A stretch of 64,000 nucleotides of DNA from Shewanella phaeophyticola (GCF_025398315.1 NZ_JAODOQ010000001.1:1240001-1304000), one strand, 5' to 3'. Positions 19,275 through 30,205 are shown, numbered from the stretch's first letter. Numbers and translations are program-made. Notes: generated by a model from the sequence alone, not told the origin.

Positions 19275-20133
19275 ATGGATACGGATTTATTAAAAACTTT
19301 TTTAGAAGTCTCCCGCACGCGCCACTTTGGCAAAGCGGCAGAAAATCTCTATCTCACCCGCAGCGCCGTTAGCTTTCGAATTAAGCAACTAGAGGGTATT
19401 TTGGGCGTCGAGTTATTTGAAAGGTTACGCAACAATATTCAACCAACTCCCGCAGGTGAAAGGATGTTAGGCCATGCTGAGGCAGTACTGAATGCGTGGG
19501 AAAGGGCAAAACAAGATATTATTTTAAACCAACAGCACAGTACTCAGTTGACTATTTCAGCAGGTTACAACATTTGGGATGCGTACTTACAACCTTATCT
19601 ACAACCGTTGCATTTGGGGTTGGATGGTGTGTCATTAAGGACCGAAGTCTTATCTGAGTCTGTAATGACCAGGCAATTGATTGAACGCAGTTTAGATATT
19701 GCCATTACCTTTGATCCACCAAAACTAGACGAAATTGAGTTAGTTAAATTGGCGCAAATTAGATTATTTTTAGTCAGCAAGCAACAAGGGCTTAATATAG
19801 AGCAAGCATCAAATCAGGCTTACATTAAAGTCGATTGGGGCACGGCGTTTAACATTACCCATGCCCAAGCATTTACCATGTTGCCTGTGCCAATATTGCA
19901 TACCAGTTCAGCAATAATGGCGTTAGACTTTTTGCTCAATAATGGGGGTGTGCTTTTTTACCCCAAGTGTTGATAGAACCTTATATTGCTAATAACACAT
20001 TACATTATGTTGAAAATGCGCTGCCAATCACGCGTAATGTTTACGGCGCATATTGGTCGAGAATGAGAGGCTTGCCAATGTAGAACAAGCCATGGCCATT
20101 TTATCAGCAGGGTTTGCCAACGCCGTTGAATAG
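19275..20133 (+). CDS. hdfR: HdfR-like LysR regulator (two frameshifts, 3' half)
   Basis: A LysR-type regulator of the HdfR group: N-terminal HTH (FLEVSRTRHFGKAAENLYL, LTRSAVSFRIKQLE) and effector domain. The long frame ends at 19973 with LLNNGGVLFYPKC. A shift at about 19945 (GGGGGTGTGC) restores FLPQVLIEPYIANNTLHYVE. A second shift at about 20067 (AGAATGAG, one A missing) restores NERLANVEQAMAIL to TAG 20131-20133. Neither junction clearly shows the GGNCC pattern, so these may be ordinary sequencing deletions or real decay. HdfR represses the flagellar master operon in E. coli. It is divergent from maoP, as in E. coli. Confidence 0.75.
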
Positions 20134-20466
20134 CACCTTGTGCTGCGCGGACGATAACAGTAATTAAATGGCATTTACCAGTATTAAATAGGCAGTATTA
20201 ACAAAGCTAAACCGCTTCTTACCTACTTGCTGCTTCGTTTTTTTAGGCGGCTTTAATCCTTTAATTGAGAAGCCAATGGCTCTGGGTGTAAGTTTAAGGT
20301 TTTGTTTTTTTATGGTTTTTGTTGAAATTATTTATCTGTGTTAATGATATATTGATTGCAGCATTAGCCTTTCTGGCTTGCCGGATGTTAACTGAAATGC
20401 ACGAGTAGCAACTTTATACTAGGCTTACCTTTGCCATGAGGCACACGTTATTGCCAAGGATTGACT
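20134..20466. other. Non-coding gap hdfR to ligase
   Basis: About 330 bp without an open frame. It contains several T-runs (about 20250, 20306-20313) but no convincing hairpin terminator, RNA gene or operator that I can see. AAGGA at 20456-20460 is the ribosome binding site for the ligase. Confidence 0.5.
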
Positions 20467-21316
20467 ATGTTGCGTTTACCCAGTGTTGTGTTTTTTATCT
20501 TTTTTATACTCTACAGTTCCCCTAGTGTTAGTGAGCGCCTACCGATCCCCGAAATACAGCTCGCCAGTCAGTATTCTGATGATCTAGCACTCGCTGATTA
20601 TTTGGTCAGTGAAAAGCTTGATGGTGTAAGAGGTTACTGGGACGGTCAACAAATGCTGACTCGAAGCGGCCGTAAAATCGATTTACCTGTCTGGTTTACT
20701 CAACACTTTCCGCGTTATGCCCTAGACGGCGAATTGTGGATGAAGCTATGGTTTATTTGAACAAATTTCTGCACTCGTTCGCACCAAACATACTGAAGAT
20801 GATGAATGGCAGCAGGTGAAATACATGTTGTTCGATTTACCTTCGCACAAAGGGACGTTTGAAGCCCGTTATCAGGCCATGCAACAACTTGTTGCACAGT
20901 TAAACGTAAAACAGTTGCAGGTGATTAAGCAGCAAACGATACCCAGCACCGAAGCATTATTTGCCGAGCGAGATAAGGTGGTTGCCGCTGGCGGTGAGGG
21001 GCTAATGTTACATTATCGACAAGCGTTTTATACGGTAGGACGAAGCCCATTTATTGTAAAACTTAAGCCTAAGTATGATGCTGAGGCGGTGGTTATTGGC
21101 CATAGTGCTGGTAAAGGCAAGTATCATGGTATGGTGGGGGCGCTAACGGTAAAAAACCAACAAGGGATTATTTTTAAGATTGGCAGTGGTTTAACTGATA
21201 AACAAAGACAGGATCCGCCAGTCATTGGCTCGATTATCACTTATCAGTATTTAGGTTATACCCAAAAAGGCACGCCACGATTTGCCACATTTTTACGTGA
21301 GCGTCCGCCGCAATAA
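20467..21316 (+). CDS. Periplasmic-type ATP-dependent DNA ligase LigE (frameshifted at 20742-20749)
   Basis: A small ATP-dependent DNA ligase with an N-terminal signal peptide (FFIFFILYSSPSVS), the minimal type found in Vibrio, Haemophilus and Neisseria. The adenylation motif EKLDGVRGYWDG carries the catalytic lysine, and YALDGELW is motif III. GGEGLMLH (motif IV) and VKLKPKYDAEAVVIG (motif V) lie in the second part, followed by an OB domain. The frame breaks after GELWM at ATGAAGCTATGG. The expected GRGLFEQIS implies ATGGGCCGTGGT, with GGGCC at the break. I therefore annotate one gene. Start ATG 20467 follows AAGGA. Role is probably joining nicked DNA during uptake. Confidence 0.85.
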
Positions 21317-21402
21317 ATTGAGGTCACAATTAGCTCAAACTGTCATTCTTTTTAACAACAAACCGTTTAAACAACAAGAACATCTAATAATAGGTAAGCG
21401 AC

Positions 21403-21897
21403 ATGATTGATAATGCATATTTAGCTAAGGTTTCTTCGGTATTATTTGTGTGTATGGGTAATATTTGCCGTTCACCTACAGCTGAGGCAGTATTTAAACA
21501 ACAAGTTAAGTTGCACGGATTGTCGTTAAGGGTCGATTCAGCTGGCACTATTGCTTACCATAAAGGTAACCCGCCAGACGGTCGTAGTGTTGCTGCAGGT
21601 ACTCAGCGAGGCCTAGATTTTTCAGGGATGAAAGCAAGACAAGTGCGAGAAGATGATTTCGAACAGTTTGATCTTATATTGGCAGCTGATAACGATAATG
21701 TGCACGATTTACGTGAGCGCTGCCCAGCCAAATACCGTTATAAAATACACTTAATACTCGATTTTACACCAGGTGATGTGACAGAAGTTCCCGATCCCTA
21801 TTATGGTGGAGAGCGAGGATTTGAACAGGTAATTGATTTGCTTGAAACCAGTCTTGCTGTATTAGCAACCCAACTGGTTTCAGCCAGAGTCAATTAA
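21403..21897 (+). CDS. Low-molecular-weight protein tyrosine phosphatase
   Basis: A 164-residue LMW-PTP. The P-loop is VCMGNICRSPT (residues 16-26, Cys-x5-Arg) and the general-acid motif DPYYGG sits near residue 128. Such enzymes dephosphorylate tyrosine-phosphorylated proteins in the cytosol, often linked to polysaccharide tyrosine kinases. None is next to it here. The frame is intact; the start is 86 bp after the ligase gene. Confidence 0.9.
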   Translation: MIDNAYLAKVSSVLFVCMGNICRSPTAEAVFKQQVKLHGLSLRVDSAGTIAYHKGNPPDGRSVAAGTQRGLDFSGMKARQVREDDFEQFDLILAADNDNVHDLRERCPAKYRYKIHLILDFTPGDVTEVPDPYYGGERGFEQVIDLLETSLAVLATQLVSARVN

Positions 21898-21938
21898 TCA
21901 TCGAACTTTTCTCAGCGAAAGGATTAACCTTAAATGGG

Positions 21939-22880
21939 TTAGTCGTTATGACGTTTACCAGAGCGTTTGAGTTTTTCCTGGGCGATTTTTTGCTGTTTAA
22001 GGGCTTCTTTTTCAGCAAGGAGTCGCGCGACTTCAACTTTTTCAATCTCAGCCATTTCTGGGGTTTCTAGGCTTAATAAGCCTATGCGTCCTGAGCGGTA
22101 ATCGTGTAACAACAACTCTGATACTTTGTGGTAATCAATACGTCCGCCAGGACGAAGTGCGCCGCGAGAGCCCGCGATAGCTTCAAGCAAACCGATGTCG
22201 GTATCGGGTAATGAACTCAGCTTATAACGTTCAAGCATGGCTTCTGGATAGGCTTTTAAAAAGTATTCGGCGGCAAACATTGCAACATCTTCATATTCCA
22301 TTGCCGTGTCTTTAATTGCGCCAGTAACGGCTAGGCGGTAGCTACTGGCTTCGTTGTCTACTTTTGGCCACAAAATACCTGGAGTGTCTGAAAGCACGAT
22401 CCCATTTCGTAAATTAATCCGTTGTTGGGTTTTAGTCACCGCCGGTTCGTTGCCGGTTTTGGCAATGGTGCGCCCTGCAAGGGTGTTGATGATGGTCGAT
22501 TTACCCACGTTCGGGATCCCCATAATCATGGTGCGGATGTCTTTTTCCATCACATCACGATGAGGAACTAATTTACGGCAAATATCAGGAATGCTTTTGA
22601 CCATGCCTGGCTGTAAGGTGGTAATTGCAGAGGCCTTGACGCCTTGCTCACGTTCAAGGTATTCAATCCAACGCTCAGTTACCACAGGATCGGCTAAATC
22701 AGATTTATTCAGTAATTTAATACAAGGTTTATCGCCACGAAGTTGTGACACCATTGGGTTTTCACTGCTGTAGGGAATGCGAGCATCGAGCACTTCAATA
22801 ACCAAATCGACCTGAGGCATGGCCTCTTCAATCTCTTTGCGTGCTTTATGCATGTGTCCTGGATACCACTGAATTGCCAT
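21939..22880 (-). CDS. YlqF/RbgA-type circularly permuted GTPase
   Basis: A 313-residue ribosome-associated GTPase. It starts MAIQWYPGHMHKA, a family hallmark. The G motifs come in permuted order: NKSD (G4, near residue 58), then GIPNVGKST (G1, about 120), then DTPG (G3, about 165). A basic tail rich in Lys/Arg ends the protein. RbgA in Bacillus acts in late 50S assembly. The gene is monocistronic and its frame is intact. Confidence 0.9.
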   Translation of the reverse strand: MAIQWYPGHMHKARKEIEEAMPQVDLVIEVLDARIPYSSENPMVSQLRGDKPCIKLLNKSDLADPVVTERWIEYLEREQGVKASAITTLQPGMVKSIPDICRKLVPHRDVMEKDIRTMIMGIPNVGKSTIINTLAGRTIAKTGNEPAVTKTQQRINLRNGIVLSDTPGILWPKVDNEASSYRLAVTGAIKDTAMEYEDVAMFAAEYFLKAYPEAMLERYKLSSLPDTDIGLLEAIAGSRGALRPGGRIDYHKVSELLLHDYRSGRIGLLSLETPEMAEIEKVEVARLLAEKEALKQQKIAQEKLKRSGKRHND

Positions 22881-22981
22881 GATGTTGCCTTATAACCGAA
22901 TGCTTATTCGATTGATTAACTGAATAAACAATCGAATGTGATCAAAAGCGTTATTGTACCTTGTTAGTTTACTAAAAGCAT

Positions 22982-23002
22982 AAAAAAAGCGCCCTAAGGC
23001 GC
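22982..23002 (-). terminator. Terminator after the 2OG-Fe(II) oxygenase gene
   Basis: On the minus strand GCGCC-TTAG-GGCGC is followed by seven T residues. It lies 19 bp after the oxygenase stop. Confidence 0.75.
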
Positions 23003-23020
23003 TTATCAAAAACTAATCGG

Positions 23021-23860
23021 TTAGATAACACCTAACTCACGTAGTCTTTCCATCAAGTAGCTGTCAGCGGTATAACGTTCAGACAAGACCACTTCAGGAT
23101 TAGGGTGTAAAAATAATGGCAATGAGATACGCGACTTGGTTTTGTCGGTACCTTCAGGGTTAATGACCCGATGAGAGGTTGATGGGAAATAACCGCCCGA
23201 GGCTTCCTGGAGCATATCCCCGATATTGATAATAATGCTGCCGAAATCACTTGGCACATCAATCCATTCACCTGCTTTAGTTTTCACTTGTAAGCCAGGT
23301 TCATTGGCTGCAGGCAATAAAGTAATCAGATTAATATCTTCATGTGCAGCAGCACGGATAGCGCCCATTTCTTCATCCCCCTTCATTGGTGGGTAATGCA
23401 AAATACGCAGTAAGGTTTTTTCACTTTGAGCAATCATATCTGGCAGCGGGATTGAATATTTTGCTGCCACATCTGCTGGTGTGTATTGTTCAATCCAGCT
23501 CAGCAGTTCTGAAGCTAATGCATTTGCGTGCTCATAATACGCTAGGATATTCGCGCGCAGAGCATCAGGAATTCTACCCTAAGGATACACATGATAATAT
23601 TCTTTGATATCTTTGACTGTGTTGCCTTTGGCGGTTTCTGATACTGATGCAGGGAAAAAGCCATCATGAGTTTCAGCTTTAAACAAAAAGTCATGCTTTT
23701 CTTCAGATTGAAAGAACGCGTACCATTCTTGGTAAATGTCTTCGACAAGTTGTTTCTGGATAGGGTGGTTAGATAATACCCCAAACCCCGTTTCTCGCAG
23801 TGACTCGACAAAACGTTCAGCACTATCGGGTGCTAAGTAATCAATTGTATTTAGTTTCAT
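23021..23860 (-). CDS. Isopenicillin N synthase-like 2OG-Fe(II) oxygenase (in-frame TAG at 23579-23581)
   Basis: A protein of about 279 residues of the IPNS-like non-haem iron oxygenase family. It begins at ATG 23860 (MKLNTIDYL). The metal triad is visible in AAHEDINLITLLP (HxD) and STSHRVINP (distal His), with the 2-oxoglutarate Arg in KSRISLPLFLHP. A single TAG stop falls inside HVYP-GRIPDALRAN with the frame unchanged on both sides. Trp-Gly-Arg (TGGGGCCG) is expected there and TAGGGTAG is present, so a multi-base substitution at GGGCC is likely rather than a real nonsense mutation. Substrate is unknown; relatives act on small molecules or modify metabolites. Confidence 0.85.
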
Positions 23861-24017
23861 TATATATTTCTTATTAGTGTGTTGACCCGCGCTAATGGTA
23901 ACCTTAGTCACACTTTGTCGCAATTATTTGCGCGTGTTCAAATGATGTGGGGTGAACTTGTGCCATCTATCACGCGTATTGTTTATTGATGAGGCAAAAA
24001 AATCAGTGAGAGTAGTA

Positions 24018-24929
24018 ATGAATAACTTAACCGAATTTGAAAAATACGTGATTGAACAAAAAGGCACCGAGCGACCATTTAGTGGTGAGTATGTAGACTA
24101 CGATGCTCAAGGGGTGTATTGCTGTAAAAAGTGCCTTGCACCTTTATATAAAAGTGAACATAAATTTAATGCACATTGCGGTTGGCCTGCCTTTGACGAC
24201 GAAATCGCTGGCGCGGTAAAACGCACCCCTGATGCAGACGGACGCCGGGTCGAGATCACCTGTGATCAATGCGGTGGCCATTTAGGTCATGTGTTTGAAG
24301 GGGAGATGTTAACCGATAAAAATATCCGTCACTGTGTTAATTCAGTCTCTATGGTGTTTAAACCCGTGGAAGAACTAAATCAAGTAGCGAGTCAGACAAG
24401 CCCCCAGAAAGCCACTTTTGGGGCTGGATGTTTTTGGTGTGTTGAAGCTATTTTTGCTCAGCTAAACGGTGTGTTGAGTGTTCAGTCTGGTTATTGTGGC
24501 GGTGATGCCAGTGATGCTAATTACGATGCTGTATGCTCTGGTAGAACGGCTCATGCCGAAGTTGTACACATCACATTTGACCCAAACATCATTAGTTACG
24601 AGACATTATTAACGGTACTGTTTGAAAGCCACGATCCGACCACATTAAACCAGCAAGGCAATGACAAAGATTCACAATATCGTTCAGTGATTTTTGCTCA
24701 CAATAGTCAGCAAGTCGATGCGGCAAATACGTTTATTGAATACTTAACTGCCCAGCGTATTTGGCCTAATCCGATCGTGACTCAAATAACAGCTTTTGAT
24801 ACTTTTTATGCTGCTGAAAGTTATCATGATGATTACTTTGCTAAACATGGTGAACAGCCTTATTGTCAGTTAGTGGTTAAACCCAAGTTTGACAAAGTCA
24901 TGGCGAAGTTTGCAGATAAACGTAAGTAA
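24018..24929 (+). CDS. msrBA: Methionine sulfoxide reductase MsrB-MsrA fusion
   Basis: A two-domain repair enzyme. Residues 1-125 are MsrB, with zinc cysteines (CCKKC, CDQC) and the catalytic Cys in RHCVNSVSM. Residues 135-300 are MsrA, with catalytic GAGCFWCVEAIF. It reduces both R and S diastereomers of methionine sulfoxide. The order B-A is the reverse of the common A-B fusion. I choose ATG 24018 (MNNLTEFEKY) because upstream residues of the longer frame lack family similarity. No signal peptide is seen, so it is cytoplasmic. Confidence 0.9.
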   Translation: MNNLTEFEKYVIEQKGTERPFSGEYVDYDAQGVYCCKKCLAPLYKSEHKFNAHCGWPAFDDEIAGAVKRTPDADGRRVEITCDQCGGHLGHVFEGEMLTDKNIRHCVNSVSMVFKPVEELNQVASQTSPQKATFGAGCFWCVEAIFAQLNGVLSVQSGYCGGDASDANYDAVCSGRTAHAEVVHITFDPNIISYETLLTVLFESHDPTTLNQQGNDKDSQYRSVIFAHNSQQVDAANTFIEYLTAQRIWPNPIVTQITAFDTFYAAESYHDDYFAKHGEQPYCQLVVKPKFDKVMAKFADKRK

Positions 24930-25031
24930 TCTGAGTTCGGGGTAATGGCTAATTTTTTGATTTTAAATAGTATAAGTTCATCTCTTATCCTGAGTTCAGG
25001 TTAAGCAGTAATACATGTCATTAGATGACAC

Positions 25032-25066
25032 AAAAAGGGGCGATTGAATATCAATTGCCCCTTTTT
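25032..25066 (+). terminator. msrBA terminator
   Basis: AAAAAGGGGC and GCCCCTTTTTT flank a short AT-rich loop containing a smaller hairpin (GATTGAATATCAATT). It lies about 100 bp after the msrBA stop. Confidence 0.75.
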
Positions 25067-25113
25067 TATTCAGCGATAATGTCCAACGTGTGACATTTTG
25101 CGAAAACACCCCA

Positions 25114-25143
25114 TAAAAAAGCCATGCTAAGCATGGCTTTTTA
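25114..25143 (-). terminator. rne terminator
   Basis: AAAAAAGCCATGC, loop TAA, GCATGGCTTTTT: a strong symmetrical hairpin 31 bp beyond the rne stop, with runs on both sides so it can stop transcription from either direction. Confidence 0.8.
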
Positions 25144-25173
25144 AATCAACAAGTGTCATCACTTTTAGTGATA

Positions 25174-28100
25174 TTACTTACCTGGGCGAGCCATACCTGA
25201 TGATGCGCTGTTAGACATCACTGATTTTGGCGCACTGGTTTCAGCTTGTGCTTCATAAGCTCTACCTTGCGGTACAGCTTGCTGTTCACGAACTTCTACT
25301 GTCGGTTTAGTCATATCAGACGACACCATTGAACCAAAACGACTGGTTTTAGCTGGCGCTTTAGGAGCCGGCTCAACAGGGGCAACAGTATCGGCTGTCG
25401 TTTCAACTGAGCTTTGAACTACAGTTTCAGTTTTAACTTGGCGTGCAATTGGTGCAGGCTTTGCCATTGGCGCAGAAGCATTTGAGCCAGCCGCTTTAGG
25501 CGCTTCAACAGCTTGTTCAACAACCGCAGGCTCAGCCGCTTTAGGCGCTTCAACAGCTTGTTCAGCAACCGCCGGCTCAGCAACTTTAGGCGCTTCAACA
25601 GCTTGTTCTGCAACTGGCTCAGCGGCTTTAGGGGCTTCAACTGCTTGTTCTGCAACAGGCTCTGCAGCTTTAGGCGCTTCAACAGCTTGCTCAACAACAG
25701 GCTCAGCAGTTTTATGCGCTTCAACAGCTTGTTCAACAACAGGCTCTGCAGCTTTAGGGGCTTCAACGGCTTGTTCAACAACAGGCTCAGCGGCTTTAGG
25801 CGCTTCAACCGCTTGTTCTACAACAGGCTCAGCAGCTTTAGGCGCTTCAACAGATTGTTGTTCTGATTTTGCTTCAGTTGTTGTAACAGGTGCATCATCT
25901 TTAGACTGCTCAGCATTTAACTGTTTCTCTAATTCATCAACAGAGGTAAATACTGCTTGTTGAGTCGTGTCATTGTCATCACGGCGACGACGTTGACCTG
26001 CAGCTCGAAGGTGACGCGGGCTGCGACGACTACGACGTTGACCTTCACGGCCTTCACCTTTTGCGTCATCAGAAGCTTCGCTGTCGCTGTTTTCTGCTGA
26101 TTCATCGTTCATTGCATCTTGTGTGGCAATCACTGCTTCATCTGTTGTTTCTGTTGCGGCTTCGTTTGGCGTTGAGTTTGTTTGCTCAGTGTTAACGGTT
26201 TCTGCTTCAGTTTCAACTTTAACATCTTTAGTTACAGCGTCAGTGGCTTCTTCAACCACTTTAGCTGGTGCAGTGCTTTCAGAGTCAACAGCAGATTTCT
26301 TCACTTGCTTGTCTGTTTGTTCACTTCTGTCTTTACGTGGCTGGCGACGACCGCGTGCAGGTCTCGTATCTACTTTTTCTTCAGTAGCTTTAGGTGCAGC
26401 GGTTTTAACTTCAGGCGCATCAACTACTACAGGTTTGTTAGTTGCAGTGATATTGGTTGCATCAGTGTCTTCAGCTTTAGCGACAACAGCTTCGGTTTGC
26501 TCGTTTTCAATACGAACTTTACGACGTAAATTGCGACGTTGACGACGCTCACGAGCGGCTTCTTGCTTTGGAGACTTCTCAGTGCTTGTTTTGGCCTCTG
26601 CAGCTTTTGGCTCATTGGTCTGTTGTAGCGCTTTGTCAGTCTTCTCATTACGTGGCTTGTTTTTAGCGTTGTCGTCTTGTGCATTGTTTTTGCTGTTACG
26701 ATCATTACGCTTATTACGAGTACGCGGCTCGTTGCTGTCTTTCGCTTTGTCGCTGTCATTACGCTGACGACGGTTGTCGTTTCGGCTTGAATTGCGATTG
26801 CTGTTTTCGTTGCGGTTGTCATTACGACGAGGACGACGATTATTAGTCTGTGACGTCTGTTTGGCTGGTGCCGCTGGTTTAGTTTCTTTCGTTTCGCTAT
26901 CGCTAGATGAAAATAATGCACTAATTGCCGACACGATACGGGCAAAAAATCCTGGTTGAGACGGCGTTGCCGCAACAGGAGTTTTAGCCGCAGGCACTGT
27001 GTTGGAGCTGCTTCAACTGGTGTGGCTTTTTGTGGTGCGGCAAAGCCTTTTAATGCTGGCTCTGGAGCGGCAGCACGTTCAAGTTTACGAGGTTCGTATA
27101 ACTTTGACGATGGCTTTTCAACGCGCTTGTAGCTTGACTCGCTGACTTCATCATCGCTCTTACGACGAACAACACGATACTCAGGTGTTTGCATGTGAGC
27201 ATCAGGAATGATGTAGACTTCAACGTCATGACGTTCTTCAGTTATACGGATAGCTTTACGTTTTTCGTTTAATAAGAATGCCGCTACATCGACCGGTACA
27301 ATCGCTTCGATTTGGGTGGTATTTTCTTTAATCGATTCTTCTTCAATTAGACGCAAAATTGATAATGCTAAAGATTCGGTACTACGGATTGTGCCTTGAC
27401 CATGACAGCGTGGGCATAAATGCGCGGCCGATTCTTCTAATGAAGGACGCAGACGTTGACGTGACATTTCCATTAAGCCAAAACGAGAAATACGGCCTAA
27501 TTGTACACGTGCACGATCATGATGTACTGCATCACGCATACGGTTTTCAACTTCACGTTGATGACGAACAGGCGTCATGTCAATAAAGTCGATAACCACT
27601 AATCCACCTAAATCGCGAAGACGTAATTGACGGGCAATTTCATCAGCGGCTTCTAGGTTCGTGTTTAATGCGGTTTCCTCGATGTCGCCACCTTTTGTGG
27701 CGCGCGCCGAGTTAATATCAATCGAGGTTAATGCTTCTGTAGGGTCGATAACAATTGAGCCCCCAGAAGGTAAGCGCACTTCACGTTGGAAGGCCGATTC
27801 GATTTGTGATTCGATTTGGAAGTGAGTAAATAGCGGTACTTCAGATTCGTATTGTTTTACACGTTCAACAAAATCTGGACGAACGAGGCCAATGTGTTGC
27901 TTAGCATCTTCGTAAATACGTGGGTGGTCGATAAGGATTTCACCCACATCACGGCGTAAGTAATCACGGATAGCACGGACAATCACGTTGCTTTCTTGAT
28001 GAATTAAGAAAGGTGCAGCTTTACTTTGAGCCGCTTCTTGAATGGCGTCCCAGTGGTGTTGTAGAACTTTTAAGTCCCACTTTAACTCAGCAGACTCTTT

Positions 28101-28622
28101 ACCCACACCAGCAGTACGCACGATTAAGCCCATGCCATTTGGCACTTGAAGCTCAGACATTGCTTCTTTTAATTCTGTACGCTCATCACCTTCGATACGG
28201 CGAGAAATACCACCTGCACGAGGGTTGTTAGGCATTAAAACTAAGTAAGAACCGGCAAGGCTGATAAAGGTAGTTAGTGCAGCCCCTTTGTTGCCACGTT
28301 CTTCTTTATCAATCTGCACGATAACTTCTTGGCCTTCCTGCACCACTTCTTTGATGTTAGGGCGACCTTGGAATGAATACCCTTTAGGGAAGTATTCACG
28401 GGCGATTTCTTTAAGGGGTAAAAAACCATGGCGATCAGCGCCATAATCAACAAAGGCCGCTTCGAGTGAGGGCTCTACGCGAGTGATTTTACCTTTATAG
28501 ATGTTTGATTTTTTTTGTTCATGACCAGGACTTTCGATATCTAGATCATACAGTTGTTGCCCATCTACTAGGGCAACACGCAACTCTTCTGATTGAGTTG
28601 CATTAATTAACATACGTTTCAT
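25174..28622 (-). CDS. rne: Ribonuclease E (frameshift near 26993-27005)
   Basis: The endonuclease core of the RNA degradosome. The N-terminal catalytic half has the S1 domain, the active-site acidic motifs SIDINS and VVIDFIDM, and the zinc-link CPRCHGQG. The frame breaks at EAAPT near 27000. The C-terminal half continues in another frame as [17 protein letters not shown] and runs to 25174. One missing base at GTGCCT restores about 1,148 residues. The tail is highly disordered: Arg/Asn-rich RNA-binding stretches ([11 protein letters not shown]), a [12 protein letters not shown] segment, and about eight copies of a 14-15-residue repeat. rne is divergent from rluC across 626 bp, as in E. coli. 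Autoregulation through the 5' UTR is expected. Confidence 0.9.
25495..25857 (-). repeat. Tandem 42-45 bp repeats in the rne tail
   Basis: About eight tandem units encode [14 protein letters not shown] or close variants ([43 protein letters not shown]). Two units carry one extra codon. The copies are near-identical in DNA and lie in the disordered C-terminal part of RNase E, so copy number is likely to vary between strains by slippage. Assembly collapse or expansion is also possible. Confidence 0.85.
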
Positions 28623-29248
28623 GATGACGTGATTCTTCTAAATGAGGTCATCAAACAACACGATCTTTTTGCATTACGAGCCTGAATTAATCGGTATAAC
28701 CTCACGGTTAGATCCAGGCAATAAGGTGCTCATTGCTGTAAAACGCAGTCGCTGCGTGTCGCATCCTATTTATGGCTTATTTTCTAATATTTACAAAAAC
28801 AAGGAATTCGTTGAATTACAACCAACCCCATAAATTATGGTATTTAATCCGTTAATGCCCAAGTCGAATCGGTTTGTTTGATAACAAGCTAAAATATTGT
28901 TCGAATTTGGGGCGATTTACTGCAGTTAAATTGAAATCTTTACTGAAAACTTACGGTTTAATTGTCGAAACGTTTTTTGTCGTTTTTTATTTAAATACAA
29001 TTTGCAAATCAATGGTTTGCTACCGATAAAGCTCATTTTCTTAATTGCAGTTTATTCGCTTTTGGTGAAAGTTGTGAACACTTTATCCACTGTTTACTCT
29101 CATCCTGAGCGCAAATATAGCAACAAACGCTATTTTCATCAATCAAAAGCCCATATTCTTTATTGTATTTATTTCAAGTCAGTGATGGCAATAGCCAATC
29201 ATTTGCAAGATAAGGTACACTATTACGGTTACTACTATATGGCGCATC
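28623..29248. promoter_or_regulatory. rne/rluC divergent regulatory region
   Basis: A 626 bp AT-rich gap between the divergent rne and rluC starts. In enterobacteria this gap holds a long rne 5' UTR through which RNase E controls its own mRNA. The length here fits the same idea, but I cannot identify the conserved stem-loops by eye. Weak open frames inside lack ribosome binding sites and are not supported as genes. Confidence 0.5.
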
Positions 29249-30205
29249 ATGAAAACAGAAACTACCCCTCAAGTTGAATACGTGACTATCGACGAAGATC
29301 ATTTTGAACAACGAATCGATAATTTTTTGCTGACAAAATTAAAAGGTGTCCCTAAAAGTATGATCTACCGGATCGTACGTAAGGGAGAGGTGCGGGTTAA
29401 TAAAAAACGCATTAAGCCTGAATACAAATTACAAATCGGTGACATTGTGCGTGTGCCACCGGTTCGTATCGCTGAAAAAGACTATCGCACAGCGCCATCG
29501 GCAAATTTATCGCGAGTATCACAGCTCGAAGCTAGGATTATCCATGAAGACACTCATCTTATCGTGTTAAATAAACCCGCAGGTATTGCTGTGCATGGTG
29601 GCAGTGGTGTTGATTACGGTGTGATTGAAGGATTACGCTCTTTACGTCCTCAACAAAAGTTTTTAGAGCTAGTACATCGCCTCGATAAAGATACCTCGGG
29701 TGTGTTGTTGGTGGCTAAAAAGCGCAGTGCACTAAAACATTTACATGAGCAATTACGCAGCAAAACTATGCAAAAAGATTATTTAGCCTTGGTGCGTGGT
29801 GATTGGCAAGCCAGCGATAAAGTGGTTAAAGCACCTTTGCTTAAAATTACCCTAAAGTCGGGTGAGCGCATGGTACGAGTAAATAAAGAAGGCAAAGAGT
29901 CTGAGACTCGCTATAAAATCATGCAGCGCTATCAAGGTTGCACCTTAGTTAAAGCAAGCCCGGTAACAGGGCGTACCCATCAAATTCGTGTGCATTGTCA
30001 ATATACTGGCCATGCGATTGCGTGCGATGACAAATATAGCGAACAGCAATTTGATGACAGTATGCGGGCATTAGGTTTAGACCGCCTGTTTTTACACGCG
30101 GCGGAGCTGAAATTTACCCATCCTGAAAACAATGAAATCATGCAAGTTAAAGCACCATTAGATGATGTATTGCTTAATACATTAAATAAGCTAAAAAGAG
30201 CTTAG
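29249..30205 (+). CDS. rluC: 23S rRNA pseudouridine synthase RluC
   Basis: A 318-residue RluA-family pseudouridine synthase. An N-terminal S4 RNA-binding domain (RIDNFLLTKLKGVPKSMIYRIV, residues 20-85) precedes the catalytic domain with HRLDKDTSGVLL, which contains the catalytic Asp. Other motifs are NKPAGIAVHGG and GRTHQIRVH. RluC modifies 23S positions 955, 2504 and 2580 in E. coli. Divergence from rne supports the RluC assignment over RluD. Frame intact. Confidence 0.93.
   Translation: MKTETTPQVEYVTIDEDHFEQRIDNFLLTKLKGVPKSMIYRIVRKGEVRVNKKRIKPEYKLQIGDIVRVPPVRIAEKDYRTAPSANLSRVSQLEARIIHEDTHLIVLNKPAGIAVHGGSGVDYGVIEGLRSLRPQQKFLELVHRLDKDTSGVLLVAKKRSALKHLHEQLRSKTMQKDYLALVRGDWQASDKVVKAPLLKITLKSGERMVRVNKEGKESETRYKIMQRYQGCTLVKASPVTGRTHQIRVHCQYTGHAIACDDKYSEQQFDDSMRALGLDRLFLHAAELKFTHPENNEIMQVKAPLDDVLLNTLNKLKRA

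Noticed and set aside
25495..25857. CRISPR-like array from regular ~42 bp repeats
   Set aside because: The units are contiguous coding repeats with no spacers, in frame with rne.
25513..26542. Long plus-strand frames opposite rne (repetitive Phe/Arg/Ser-rich translations)
   Set aside because: They mirror the low-complexity repeats of the rne tail on the other strand, have no ribosome binding sites and unnatural composition.
28642..29277. Small frames between rne and rluC
   Set aside because: No ribosome binding sites, no family resemblance; the gap is better explained as divergent promoters and UTRs.
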